From assembly GCF_003610235.1 (NCBI RefSeq), contig NZ_RAPR01000001.1:1736001-1800000 (forward strand): a stretch of 64,000 nucleotides of DNA. Direction: 5' to 3'. The notes under the pieces are model-generated. The model saw nothing but the letters and a program-made list of their open reading frames with translations, ran no database searches and was not told where the DNA came from. Made by a program: the position numbers and the translations under genes. The DNA comes from Catellatospora citrea (GTDB taxonomy: Bacteria > Actinomycetota > Actinomycetes > Mycobacteriales > Micromonosporaceae). Of this stretch, positions 33,313 through 41,651 are shown in pieces (the stretch's first letter is position 1; every line of letters begins with the position of its first letter).

Positions 33313-34062
33313 TCAGACCTGGTTCATGCCGCCGTCCACGAACAGCTCGATGCCGGTGATGAAGGTGCTCTGGTCGGAGGCGAGGAAGAGGACCGCGTCG
33401 GCGACCTCCTCGGGGCGGCCCATCCGGCCCAGCGGCACCCGGTCGATCAACGCCTGCTTGAACTGCCGCGCCTGCCCCTCGTCGGCGACCAGGCCGCTGA
33501 TGCCGGGCGTCTCCACGGGGCCGGGGCTCAACGCGTTGACCCGGATGCCGCGATCCTTCAGCTCCATGGCCCAGGACCGGGCGAACGAGCGGACCGCCGC
33601 CTTCGAGGCCCCGTACACGCTGAACGCCGGCTCGCCGTTGGAACCGGCCGTCGACGCGGTCAGGATGACCGAGGAACCCTCGCCGAGCAGCGGCAGCGCC
33701 TTCTGCACGGTGAACAGCAGCGCCTTGACGTTCAGGTCGAAGGTGCCGTCGAAATGCTCGGGAGTCACCTGGTCCAGCGGCATGAACTCGCCGCCGCCGG
33801 CGTTGGCCAGCACCACGTCCAGGCCCTTGCCGCGCTCCCGGACCGCGGCGTAGAGCCGGTCCAGGTCGGCGGCGGAGGTGACGTCCCCGGTGATGCCGGT
33901 GGCGTTCGCGCCGATCGCGGCCACCGCGTCGGCGACCTGCTGCTCGCGGCGGCCGATGAGGAACACGTGCGCGCCCTCGGCGGCCAGCCGCTGCGCGGCC
34001 GCCAGCCCGATGCCCGTGGTCCCGCCCGTCACCACCGCCGTCTTGCCGTCGAGCCGACCCAC
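33313..34062 (-). CDS. SDR-family oxidoreductase
   Basis: 249 residues, classical short-chain dehydrogenase. The NADP loop TGGTTGIG is at about 12-19, DV at about 60, NAGG at about 85; catalytic Ser is in ILTASTAGS, and Tyr and Lys in YGASKAAV at about 150-154; LSPGPVETPG and GGMNQV at the end are typical. The preferred cofactor and substrate cannot be set. It starts at GTG 34062 with SD GAGGGGG. It may form a unit with the SnoaL-like gene upstream, although a strong hairpin lies between them. Confidence 0.92.
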   Translation of the reverse strand: MGRLDGKTAVVTGGTTGIGLAAAQRLAAEGAHVFLIGRREQQVADAVAAIGANATGITGDVTSAADLDRLYAAVRERGKGLDVVLANAGGGEFMPLDQVTPEHFDGTFDLNVKALLFTVQKALPLLGEGSSVILTASTAGSNGEPAFSVYGASKAAVRSFARSWAMELKDRGIRVNALSPGPVETPGISGLVADEGQARQFKQALIDRVPLGRMGRPEEVADAVLFLASDQSTFITGIELFVDGGMNQV

Positions 34063-34129
34063 GGTGTCCCCCTCGCGCTGACCGACGCCGACCGGAGTCC
34101 CGACCGGCTCCCCCCATTGGTCCACACGA

Positions 34130-34170
34130 CGAACCGGCCCGTCCGCGGAATCGCGGATCGGGCCGGTTCG
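34130..34170 (-). terminator. Long hairpin after the SnoaL-like gene
   Basis: Outer stem CGAACCGGCCCG / CGGGCCGGTTCG, continued by TCCGCG / CGCGGA with one bulged T and a GAAT loop, about 18 bp in all, 12 nt beyond the stop at 34182. Confidence 0.7.
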
Positions 34171-34181
34171 GGCGGGCGGGC

Positions 34182-34727
34182 TCAGCCCAGGGCGTTCTTG
34201 GCGGCGGCGCAGGCCGAGGACGTGATGGGGCGCTTGCCCCGGATGCGCGAGACGAGCGCGACGTTGTCCTCGTACATGTGCATCGAGGTGATGCGACCGC
34301 CCGACACGCTCAGGTGGATGGCCACCGGCGAGGACAGCCGGCGGCCGGTCGGCTTGATCACATGGATGAAGTGACCCAGCACCACCGCGTCGGCGCCGTC
34401 GACCAGCACCTTGTCCGCCTCGACCGTGCTGCGCCCCAGTTCGAAGCGCGGCATCGTCAGCCGCAGGAAGTCGGCGGCCAGCCCTCGGCTGGCCATCCAC
34501 GGGGCCGCCTCGGACGCCGCCACGTAGCACTCGACCTCGTCGGCGAACAGCTCCGCGATGCGCTCCGCGTCGCCCTCGGCCAGCCGGGCCAGGTACTCAT
34601 CGACGATCATGCGGGTGCCGGGCACCGCGGGAGCCATCGGACGGCGCAGCGGGGCGATCCCCACCTGGTGTCCGGCGTTGAGGCCGGTCCAGGGCGCGGA
34701 CGCCACAGCCTGATCCTGGATCAACAT
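34182..34727 (-). CDS. SnoaL-like / NTF2-superfamily protein
   Basis: 181 residues. The alpha+beta cone begins at IVDEYLARLAEGDAERIAELFADEVECYV, the standard NTF2-like opening, then ADFLRLTMPRFEL, VDGADAVVLGHFIHV and VAIHLSVSGGRITSMHMYEDN. Members are polyketide cyclases, limonene-epoxide hydrolases or unknown. The first 40 residues are not family sequence; ATG 34727 has AAGGTAG upstream, while ATG 34637 would give a tighter domain. The 250-nt divergent gap to the GNAT gene shows no clear element. Confidence 0.75.
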   Translation of the reverse strand: MLIQDQAVASAPWTGLNAGHQVGIAPLRRPMAPAVPGTRMIVDEYLARLAEGDAERIAELFADEVECYVAASEAAPWMASRGLAADFLRLTMPRFELGRSTVEADKVLVDGADAVVLGHFIHVIKPTGRRLSSPVAIHLSVSGGRITSMHMYEDNVALVSRIRGKRPITSSACAAAKNALG

Positions 34728-34977
34728 GGCCGGAACGCTACCTTCGGGACGAGCCGGATTCCCAGCATCCGGGTTATCGGTTAAATCACCTGCTCAACCG
34801 GAATGCGGCAGGCCGCAGGCGCGGTTGACCGCGAGTTCATCGGCGGTGATCCGTCCTGCCCATTTAGCCTGTTATGCGAACATTCGGGCGAGAATTCGGC
34901 TTGCCGACTGATCGGTCCATGGAAGGCTTCGGGAAATCGCATTGACCCGGCCGTCGATCCGCGCCGAACATCGGTTC

Positions 34978-35664
34978 ATGCTCATCGATCACTTCCCGCT
35001 GGTCGGACTGCGGATCACCACGCCCCGAGTGCAGCTGCGCCTACCCGACGCGGAGGAGTTGGCCGCGCTGGCCGACGTCGCCGCCGACGGCGTGCACGAC
35101 CCGGCGTACATGCCGTTCCGCATCCGCTGGAGCGAGCTGCCGCCGGCCGAGCGGGCCAGATCCGTCGTGCTGCACCACTGGAGCCTGCTCGGCCAGTGGA
35201 CACCGCGGTCCTGGAAGCTCCCGCTCACGGTGTTCCACGAGGGTGCGCCGGTGGGCATGCAGATGCTCAAGGCGACCGACCTCGCGGTGACCGCCGAGTG
35301 CTCGACCGCGAGCTGGCTGGGCCGGCGGCACCAGCGGCAGGGCATCGGCGCGCAGATGCGGGCCGCGGTGGCCCATCTGGCCTTCACCCACCTCGGCGCG
35401 ACGGATCTGGTCTCGGCTGCGTTCACCGACAACGCCCCGTCGCTCGGGGTGTCGGCCAAGCTCGGTTACGTCGATGACGGCATCGAGCGGCACGACGACC
35501 AGGGCCGCCTGCGGGTGATCCGCCGGCTGCGGCTGACCAGGCAGGACTGGCTGGAGCGCGACCGTCCTGCGGTGACTGTCGAAGGGCTGGCCCCATGCCT
35601 GCCACTGCTCGGCCTCACCGACACACCTACCTCCGATCAGGACCGTCGGGAGACGACCGACTGA
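34978..35664 (+). CDS. GNAT acetyltransferase, RimJ/RimL-like
   Basis: 228 residues. It opens LRITTPRVQLRLPDAEELAALADVA, typical of RimJ/RimL-type N-acetyltransferases, with the acetyl-CoA loop at RRHQRQGIGAQMRAAVAHLAF and the following LGATDLVSAAFTDNAPSLGVSAKLGY motif. It probably acetylates an N-terminal or side-chain amine of a protein or small molecule. ATG 34978 is preferred; a TTG at 34942 is in frame but without SD. Confidence 0.85.
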   Translation: MLIDHFPLVGLRITTPRVQLRLPDAEELAALADVAADGVHDPAYMPFRIRWSELPPAERARSVVLHHWSLLGQWTPRSWKLPLTVFHEGAPVGMQMLKATDLAVTAECSTASWLGRRHQRQGIGAQMRAAVAHLAFTHLGATDLVSAAFTDNAPSLGVSAKLGYVDDGIERHDDQGRLRVIRRLRLTRQDWLERDRPAVTVEGLAPCLPLLGLTDTPTSDQDRRETTD

Positions 35665-35678
35665 CGTCTTCGCGGATT

Positions 35679-35703
35679 GCATATGTTCGCTCGACGTATA
35701 TGC
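35679..35703 (+). promoter_or_regulatory. PadR promoter/operator
   Basis: Inverted GCATAT (35679-35684) and ATATGC (35698-35703) flank the promoter. TTGCAT (35677-35682), a 16-nt spacer and TATGCT (35699-35704) form the -35/-10; TATGCT lies 6 nt before the ATG, so the mRNA is leaderless and binding would block it. ATGT/GTAT half sites resemble PadR operators. Confidence 0.65.
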
Positions 35704-35710
35704 TCCCGGC

Positions 35711-36058
35711 ATGGCTGAGATATCCATGGGGGAGCCCGCCTTCCTGATCCTCACGGCGCTGGCGGGCGAGCCCAAACACGGCTATGCCGTGATCGAGGAC
35801 GTGCTCGACATCTCCGGCGGGCAGGTCCGCCTGCACACCGGCACCCTCTACTCCGTACTGGACCGGCTACGCGAGGGCGGTCTGATCGAAGTGGACCGCG
35901 AGGAGATCGTCGCCTCCCGGCTGCGCCGCTACTACCGGCTCACCGGGGTCGGGCAGGAGCGCCTGGCCACCGAGACGGTGCGCCTGCGCCGCAACGCCGA
36001 CGCGGCCGCCGCCCGGCTGTCCGGCTTCGCCCTGCGCCCCGGGACGGGGGCGGCATGA
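35711..36058 (+). CDS. PadR-family transcriptional regulator
   Basis: 115 residues, a short PadR (PadR_s1) with the winged helix EPAFLILTALAGEPKHGYAVIEDV, then TGTLYSVLDRLREGGLIEVDRE and RRYYRLTGVGQERLATE. The coupled downstream gene (ATGA overlap) encodes the membrane protein usually found with this regulator type in actinomycetes. It is probably autoregulated through the palindrome over its promoter. The ligand or signal is unknown. Confidence 0.92.
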   Translation: MAEISMGEPAFLILTALAGEPKHGYAVIEDVLDISGGQVRLHTGTLYSVLDRLREGGLIEVDREEIVASRLRRYYRLTGVGQERLATETVRLRRNADAAAARLSGFALRPGTGAA

Positions 36059-37161
36059 GCGCGCACGACGAGCAGCTGGAACGGCGCTACGAGCGCCTGC
36101 TGGCGCTGTTCCCGGCCGGGCATCGGCGGGAGTACGAGGACGAGATGATGGGCGTGCTCATGGCCGGGGCGAAGCCCCGACAGCGCTACCCCGGCCTGCG
36201 CGAGGCGGTGAACCTGGTCCGTTGCGCGGTCTGGCTGCGGCTCGGCGGGCGGGGCGCGGGCTCCCCGGACCGGCGCTGGGCCTCGGCCGCCGCGGCGTTC
36301 GGGCTGGTCGCGTGTTTGATGCTGCTGACCTCCCGACTGGGCGTCGTCGGCGCGGAGGTGCTCGGCGCCTGGCGGATCGACGGACGCCTGCTCATCGTGC
36401 CTGGGCAGTGGTGGTTCGCCATGGCCGGATGGACGGTGGCCGTCGCTTTCGCGTTCACCAGGTTCCGTGTCGTCGCGGCCGCGGGTGCCTGGGTCGCGGC
36501 GCTGAGCGAGGTGGCGGTGGAAGTCATCGACTACCCGACCTGGCCGAGCCACCTCGTGGAGGTCTGGTGGCTGCTGGTGCTGAGCATCGGGGCCGCACTG
36601 GCTCTCACCGTGCGGGGCCGGACGCGCCCGCAGGAGGCGCTGGGCGTTCGCCGTGCCGTCGTCATGTCGTCGGCCTTCGCCGTGCTGGCGGTCCTGCCCG
36701 CGGTCGACGCGTCGCTCGCGGTGGTGACCCGCTACGGCGACGGCGGCTTCTCGATCGGCGCGCTGGGCGGTTACAACGCGCCTGGCTGGCTCGGCGGGCA
36801 CCAGGTTACTGGCGTCATCACCCTCGTCCCGGGCATGATCTGCGCGCTGGTGGTCCTGTTCTGCCTGCTGCGGGCCGGGGCACCGGTGCGGCGGCGGGTG
36901 ATGGCGATGTCCGCGCCCGCGCTGGCGCTGTACGTCGTCGTGCCATCGCTGTTCAACGGATTCCTCGTGTCGACGCAGCGGTTCCACCCGCCCGTCTTGC
37001 TCGTGCCCGGGCAGTGGGTGTTCCTGATCGTGTTCCCGCTGGTGCTCTTCGCCGTCGGGGCACTGCTGGTGGAGCGCGGCGAGCGGCACGCATACCTGAT
37101 CGCGCTGGGCCGGTCCGCCGAGCGCGAGGCACGGCTCAAGCGGGCGGCCGCGCCGTCCTGA
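36055..37161 (+). CDS. PadR-associated multipass membrane protein
   Basis: 368 residues. The cytoplasmic head LERRYERLLALFPAGHRREYEDEMMGVLMAGA is a conserved actinobacterial signature for membrane proteins encoded directly after PadR genes; about eight hydrophobic segments follow. The function is unknown; related sets also include ABC transporter genes, which are absent here. It overlaps padR by 4 nt (ATGA), so expression is coupled. It is followed by a perfect 20-bp bidirectional hairpin. Confidence 0.8.
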   Translation: MSAHDEQLERRYERLLALFPAGHRREYEDEMMGVLMAGAKPRQRYPGLREAVNLVRCAVWLRLGGRGAGSPDRRWASAAAAFGLVACLMLLTSRLGVVGAEVLGAWRIDGRLLIVPGQWWFAMAGWTVAVAFAFTRFRVVAAAGAWVAALSEVAVEVIDYPTWPSHLVEVWWLLVLSIGAALALTVRGRTRPQEALGVRRAVVMSSAFAVLAVLPAVDASLAVVTRYGDGGFSIGALGGYNAPGWLGGHQVTGVITLVPGMICALVVLFCLLRAGAPVRRRVMAMSAPALALYVVVPSLFNGFLVSTQRFHPPVLLVPGQWVFLIVFPLVLFAVGALLVERGERHAYLIALGRSAEREARLKRAAAPS

Positions 37162-37216
37162 CCGCAACCGGGTGGACAGCGCCACGGGGGCGCTGCCCAC
37201 CCGGTGAGCGGGGTGC

Positions 37217-37262
37217 GGAAGGGCGCCTTCCACAACGTATGTGTTGTGGAAGGCGCCCTTCC
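37217..37262. terminator. Bidirectional hairpin, long copy of the dispersed repeat
   Basis: Perfect 20-bp stem with a 6-nt loop: arms 37217-37236 and 37243-37262, outer part GGAAGGGCGCCTTCC. It sits between convergent genes (stops at 37161 and 37268). It is a G/C variant of the GGAAGGGCACCTTC family. Confidence 0.85.
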
Positions 37263-37267
37263 TTCTG

Positions 37268-38398
37268 TCAGGTGGGTGAGCAGGTGAGGGTGGGAGCGCC
37301 GTTGGCGCTGCCGGTGTAGCTGCCGAGGAAGCCGAAAGTGGTGCTGGCTCCCGCGGCGAGCGCGCTGTTGTGGGCGACGCTCTTGGCGGTGGCGGTAGAA
37401 CCGCTGGTGGTGACCGTGGCATTCCAGGCGTTGGTGATCTGCTGGCCGTTGGTCCAGGTCACCGTGACCGTCCACTTGGTGATCGCGGAGGAGCCCGCGG
37501 TCACCTTGACCTCACCCTGGAAGCCACCCGGCCACTGGCCGGTCAGGGAGTACGACGCCGAGCAGCCACCGGGCGGCGGCGGGGACGACGACGGGCTCGG
37601 CGAGACCGACGGACTCGGCGACGGCGGCCGGCTGGGCGACGGCGACGCCGACGGCGGGCGGCTCGGCGACGGGGACGCCGACGGCGACTGGCTCGGGCTG
37701 ACGCCGCCGAAGGTCACGTCGCTGCAGAAGTAGTACGACTGGTCCAGGTGGCTGGCCTGCCAGATGGTGTAGACGATGTGCCGGCCGGTGCGCCCGCCGG
37801 CGGTGCCGCCGACCTGGATCGACACGCCGCCCGCGCTCTCCGGGGTCCACTGCGAGGCGGGGGTGTTGCCGATCTGGCCGACGAGTTCCAGGTTGTCCCA
37901 GCCCAGCGGTTGTGTGATCGGGTTGTACCCCTGCTTGGTCACGTACACGCGGATGTAGTCCGCGCCGTGGCTGGCCTGGTCGTAGAGCTTGACGCTGAAG
38001 TTGTTCGCGATCGACTGCGCCTTCCAGTCACCGACGGTGTCCATCGCGTTGTAGCGGCCGCTCTGCGTGTGGCCGGCGCTGCACAGCTGGCCGTCCGGGA
38101 TGGCGCCCTGGTGGTTGCCGGCGACGCCCTCGCGGAACAGGCCGTTCCAGTTCCACATGGCCTGGGGGTCGGCCTGCCAGGCCTGCCAGCACATGGGGTC
38201 CTGGGTGGCCATCGCCGGGTTCTGGAAGTCGCTGCCCCAGCGCTGCCAGCACCCGTAGTTGCGCGAGGCCGGGCTGACGATGTTGCCGTGCGCGTCGGCG
38301 ATCTTCGCCAGCGCCATGGTGAGCAGCAGGACCGAGGCGACGGCCACGATCAGCGCGTAGAGTGCGGCCCGCCGCCGAGCGGCGAGTGTGGTGGACAT
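37268..38398 (-). CDS. AA10 lytic polysaccharide monooxygenase with C-terminal CBM2
   Basis: 376 residues. The signal peptide is cut after ADA so that His37 becomes the copper-binding N-terminal residue (HGNIVSPASRNYGCW). The catalytic domain runs to about residue 235, with the second brace His in QASHGADYIRVYVTK and the SYYFCSDVTF axial region; it resembles the cellulose-active Streptomyces LPMO10B type. A 45-residue Ser/Pro linker follows, then CBM2 (CSASYSLTGQWPGGFQGEV...). It oxidatively cleaves crystalline cellulose, possibly chitin, outside the cell. The start is fixed by SD GAAGGAG. No cellulase is adjacent. Confidence 0.95.
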   Translation of the reverse strand: MSTTLAARRRAALYALIVAVASVLLLTMALAKIADAHGNIVSPASRNYGCWQRWGSDFQNPAMATQDPMCWQAWQADPQAMWNWNGLFREGVAGNHQGAIPDGQLCSAGHTQSGRYNAMDTVGDWKAQSIANNFSVKLYDQASHGADYIRVYVTKQGYNPITQPLGWDNLELVGQIGNTPASQWTPESAGGVSIQVGGTAGGRTGRHIVYTIWQASHLDQSYYFCSDVTFGGVSPSQSPSASPSPSRPPSASPSPSRPPSPSPSVSPSPSSSPPPPGGCSASYSLTGQWPGGFQGEVKVTAGSSAITKWTVTVTWTNGQQITNAWNATVTTSGSTATAKSVAHNSALAAGASTTFGFLGSYTGSANGAPTLTCSPT

Positions 38399-38700
38399 GG
38401 GAACTCCTTCGTACGGAGTGCCATGCACGCGTGGGCGGATACCGAGGGAGCCCGGGGCCGTCGCACCGCACGCGAACGCACGCATGGTCGGATTTCGACT
38501 TCAGCCGCGGAAGGCTGCCCCACTTCCGCGCTGCTACGTGGCTCCCGTAGCGGTCGAATCAGACCTTACGCATTACCTTGAATATGTCAATTTATCACTC
38601 TGCGTGCATCCGGCCGCCACCCCGACAGACGGACGGTACGGCGGAAGTCATCGCCCGAGGACTATGCTCCACCCGCTCGGACGCAGACAGGAGACGCGCC
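38399..38700. promoter_or_regulatory. Divergent LPMO/MFS intergenic region (302 nt)
   Basis: It holds the promoters of both genes. A stretch around 38560-38605 is markedly AT-rich for this genome (TTACCTTGAATATGTCAA) and is the likely RNA polymerase region of the MFS gene. I found no CebR-type TGGGAGCGCTCCCA box and no long palindrome. Confidence 0.4.
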
Positions 38701-40374
38701 ATGATCACTCAGCGTACGCCCGAGGCCGCGCCCGCGGCCGACGCCCCGCAACGCAACCCGTGGCTCATCCTGTCGGTGCTGTGCCTGGGCTTCTTCATGA
38801 TCCTTCTCGATACGACGATCGTCAATATCGCGATCCCGGACCTCATCGACGACCTCGGCGCGACGCTGAACCAGATCCTGTGGATCCTCAACGCCTACAT
38901 CCTGGTGTACGCCGTCCTGCTGATCACCGCAGGCCGGCTCGGCGACATCCACGGCCCCAAGCGGCTGTTCATGATCGGCCTCGCGCTGTTCACGGTCGCC
39001 TCGATCGCCTGCGGGCTGGCCCAGGACCCGGCCCAGCTCGTCGTGTTCCGCATCGCGCAGGGCCTCGGCGGGGCGCTGCTGACCCCGCAGACGCTGGCCG
39101 TCATCACCACCATCTTCCCCGCCGAGCGGCGCGGCGCCGCGTTCGGCGTCTGGGGCGGCGTGGCGGGCCTGGCCACGGTCGCCGGGCCGACCCTGGGCGG
39201 CTGGCTGGTCTCCGAGTGGGGCTGGCGCTGGATCTTCTTCGTCAACGTGCCGGTCGGCGTGATCGCGCTCGGCATGGCCGCGGTCATCATGCCCGACCTG
39301 CGCTTCAACCGCCGCCACCGGCTCGACCTGCCGGGCACCGCCCTGGTCACCGCCGGGCTGTTCCTGATCTGCTACGGCCTCATCGAGGGCGAGTCGCACG
39401 ACTGGGGACGGGTGTGGGGCCCGGTCACCATCCCGATGGTCATCGCGGCCGGGGTCGGCATCCTCGCCCTGTTCGTCTGGCTGTCGCACGTGCGCAGCGA
39501 CGCCGAGCCGCTGATCCCGCTGCGACTGTTCGCCGACCGCAACTTCTCCGTGATGAACGGCGTGGTCGCGGCGGTCTCCTTCGGCATGCTCGGCCTGTTC
39601 CTGCCGCTCACCATCTACCTGCAGTCGGTCCTCGGTCTCACCGCGCTGCAGGCCGGACTCACCACCGCGCCCATGTCCCTGATCTCCATGTTCGTCGCGC
39701 CCGTCGCGGGTCGCGCGGCCGACCGCCACGGCAAGTACGTCCTGCTGGCCGGCATGACCCTGTGGACCGCGGGCCTCACCTGGGTCGTGCTGGCCGCGCA
39801 GGCCGGCTCGGACCGCGGCGACCTACTGCCGGGCCTGCTCGTCGCGGGCCTCGGCCTCGGCGGCGTCTTCGCGCCGCTGCAGACCATCGCCATGCGCGAC
39901 ATCGAGCCGCGCTTCGCCGGCGCCGCCTCGGGCGTCTTCAACACGACCCGCCAGCTCGGTGCGGTCATCGGCGCGGCCGCGGTGGGCGCGCTGCTGCAGG
40001 CCCGGCTCGCGGTCGACCTGGCCGCGCAGGCCCGGAGCAACGCCACCGCGCTGCCCGAGCCGTTCCGCGAGCGCTTCGTCGCCGCGTTCGACGAGGCTGG
40101 ATCACGCGGTATGGAGGTCGGCGCGGGTCAGAGCGGCGCGCACCTGCCCGCGGGCGCCCCGCCGGAGATCGCGCAGCTCGCGTTGCGCACGTTCCACGAG
40201 GGCTTCACCGCGGCGATGAAGTCGACCATGGTGCTGCCCCTGATCGTGCTCGGGGTCGCGACCGTGTCCGTGCTGCTGGTCAGGCGGCGCAGGTCGTCAG
40301 CCGCGGTGCCGCGACCGACCGACGCGACCGCCGCCGCCGTCGGCGACGAGCAGAGCGTGGTCGTGCAGAGCTGA
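38701..40374 (+). CDS. DHA2-family MFS efflux transporter (EmrB/QacA type)
   Basis: 557 residues with 14 predicted membrane helices, the DHA2 number. Motif C-like and DHA2 signatures include LGFFMILLDTTIVNIAIPDL in TM1, GRLGDIHGPKRLF (motif A) after TM2, and VAGPTLGGWLVSEWGWRWIFFVNVPVG in TM5. A long loop (about 465-515) precedes the last helix. It is probably a proton-driven drug or metabolite exporter with unknown substrate. ATG 38701 has SD AGGAG; the 41 codons upstream in frame are promoter. No TetR neighbour controls it here. Confidence 0.92.
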   Translation: MITQRTPEAAPAADAPQRNPWLILSVLCLGFFMILLDTTIVNIAIPDLIDDLGATLNQILWILNAYILVYAVLLITAGRLGDIHGPKRLFMIGLALFTVASIACGLAQDPAQLVVFRIAQGLGGALLTPQTLAVITTIFPAERRGAAFGVWGGVAGLATVAGPTLGGWLVSEWGWRWIFFVNVPVGVIALGMAAVIMPDLRFNRRHRLDLPGTALVTAGLFLICYGLIEGESHDWGRVWGPVTIPMVIAAGVGILALFVWLSHVRSDAEPLIPLRLFADRNFSVMNGVVAAVSFGMLGLFLPLTIYLQSVLGLTALQAGLTTAPMSLISMFVAPVAGRAADRHGKYVLLAGMTLWTAGLTWVVLAAQAGSDRGDLLPGLLVAGLGLGGVFAPLQTIAMRDIEPRFAGAASGVFNTTRQLGAVIGAAAVGALLQARLAVDLAAQARSNATALPEPFRERFVAAFDEAGSRGMEVGAGQSGAHLPAGAPPEIAQLALRTFHEGFTAAMKSTMVLPLIVLGVATVSVLLVRRRRSSAAVPRPTDATAAAVGDEQSVVVQS

Positions 40375-40395
40375 GCGTTCGGACCGGGCGAGCCG

Positions 40396-40468
40396 GGGGT
40401 CGGCCGGGCTGGTCATCCCCTGCCTGACACGGGGGGTTGGCCGAGCCGGTCGTCCCCCGTCTGACACG
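40396..40468. repeat. Imperfect 36-bp tandem duplication
   Basis: Two 36-nt units (40396-40431 and 40433-40468), each beginning GGGGT and ending CTGACACG, are 30/36 identical; all six differences are transitions. It lies just after the MFS stop, outside coding sequence. Confidence 0.7.
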
Positions 40469-40490
40469 CCGAGCGTCCGGTGAGACCGGC

Positions 40491-40715
40491 TCAGCGTCGC
40501 GCGTTGCGCGGGTGGTTGCGTGCGGTGCGCTCGTTGCCGTGCCGGTAGTTGCCCGTCCAGCGCGCCATGACCTCCTGCGGGTCACCGGCTCCCACCTCGT
40601 CCAGGAAGCGCTTGGCACGGTCCCCGCGCAGCAGGGTCACCACGGCGCGGTGGTGCGACACGGCGACGGTTCCGTCGGCGCGTACGGCGAAGTCGAATCC
40701 GTGGGGCGCGGGCAC
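40491..40715 (-). CDS. Small conserved actinobacterial protein
   Basis: 74 residues, basic C-terminus. FDFAVRADGTVAVSHHRAVVTLLRGDRAKRFLDEV then DPQEVMARWTGNYRHGNER resembles a short, widespread actinobacterial protein of unknown role ending in TGNY-(K/R)-x-GNER, recognised from memory. GTG 40715 with AGGA upstream gives the family-like start; the frame continues to 40796 into the hairpin repeat. There are no membrane or catalytic motifs. Confidence 0.65.
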   Translation of the reverse strand: MPAPHGFDFAVRADGTVAVSHHRAVVTLLRGDRAKRFLDEVGAGDPQEVMARWTGNYRHGNERTARNHPRNARR

Positions 40716-40786
40716 GCGGCCGATCCTGCCACGCGCACCTCGCCACCGCACCGAGATTTCCGCAGGTGCTGCCCACCCGTGCGATG

Positions 40787-40832
40787 GGAAGGGCACCTTC
40801 TACAACGCGGAGCGTTAAGAAGGTGCCCTTCC
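40787..40832. terminator. Dispersed repeat hairpin after the NADP-dependent reductase gene
   Basis: Perfect 14-bp stem GGAAGGGCACCTTC (40787-40800) / GAAGGTGCCCTTCC (40819-40832); the loop can form a second AACGC/GCGTT stem. It lies 5 nt beyond the stop at 40838 on the minus strand. Confidence 0.85.
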
Positions 40833-40837
40833 TTTGC

Positions 40838-41503
40838 TCAGGCCGCTTCGAGGGCGGCGCGGACGGTGGCGGCGGGGGCGGGGGTGCCCTGCTCGTTGCT
40901 GAACGGGCCGTAGGGGGTGCCGTAGGCGGGGGTGTCGGGCTGGTATTTGCGGCCGCCCGCGCCCAGGGGGCCGGCGTCGACCGCGTCGTAGCCGATCGCG
41001 TCCAGGAACGCCGTCGCGGCCGCCTTGGCCGCGGGGTCGTCGGAGGCGATGGGCAGCGCGGTGCGGTCCGGCGCGCCGGCCGGGCGGGCCAGCGAACCCA
41101 GGTGCTTGAAGAAGATGTTGTTGAACACCTTCACCACGTGCGCGCCCGCCAGGTGGCGCTGCAGCAGCTCGCTGCTGCTGGAGCTGCCGTCGTCGAGGAC
41201 CTCGATCTGCCCGTCGCGCTCGGGGTAGTAGTTGTTGGTGTCCATCACGACCTTGCCGGCCAGCGGCTCCGGCGGGACGCTGTCGTAGGCGTGCAGCGGC
41301 ACGCTGACCAGCACCAGGTCACCCGCCGCGGCGGCCTCCGCGACGGTGCCCGCGCGGGCCCGCGGGCCCAGTTCCGCGGCCAGGTCGGCCAGTGTCTGCG
41401 GGCCCCGCGAGTTGCTCAGCACCACGTCGTACCCGGCGGCCACGGCCAGCCTGGCCGCGGTGCCGCCGATGTTCCCACTGCCGATGCACCCGATCGTCGT
41501 CAT
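40838..41503 (-). CDS. NADP/F420-dependent oxidoreductase (Fno/NpdG-like)
   Basis: 221 residues. A Rossmann fold IGCIGSGNIGGTAARLAVAAGYDVVLSNSRG at the N-terminus carries the phosphate-binding SNSRG loop typical of NADP-dependent F420 reductases and related proteins; VMDTNNYYPERDG and VKVFNNIFFKHL also match that family. It may interconvert NADPH and F420H2, but many such paralogues have other substrates. It starts at ATG 41503 with GGAAGG upstream. It ends at a copy of the dispersed hairpin. Confidence 0.85.
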   Translation of the reverse strand: MTTIGCIGSGNIGGTAARLAVAAGYDVVLSNSRGPQTLADLAAELGPRARAGTVAEAAAAGDLVLVSVPLHAYDSVPPEPLAGKVVMDTNNYYPERDGQIEVLDDGSSSSSELLQRHLAGAHVVKVFNNIFFKHLGSLARPAGAPDRTALPIASDDPAAKAAATAFLDAIGYDAVDAGPLGAGGRKYQPDTPAYGTPYGPFSNEQGTPAPAATVRAALEAA

Positions 41504-41639
41504 CGCCCACTGCCTTCCGCCGTCGCCCGGCATGATCGCCGGCACCACGGTGGTCAACGGTCGACCCGCGCCGACGGTTCCGGGCCTCTTCCGGCACCGC
41601 GTCCCGGCATGACGAATGGACCGGGCGGCCCGGTCCTCG

Positions 41640-41645
41640 TAGGGT
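41640..41645 (+). promoter_or_regulatory. -10 element TAGGGT, leaderless arrangement
   Basis: TAGGGT lies 6 nt before ATG 41652; no SD is present. Confidence 0.55.
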
Positions 41646-41651
41646 CGCGGC

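Noticed and set aside
34728..34977. Operator made from CCGG...CCGG and GGTT...AACC near 34768-34802
   Set aside because: Arms are too short and widely spaced to stand out in this GC-rich sequence.
38399..38700. CebR-type cellulose operator before the LPMO
   Set aside because: The TGGGAGCGCTCCCA consensus or a near match is absent.
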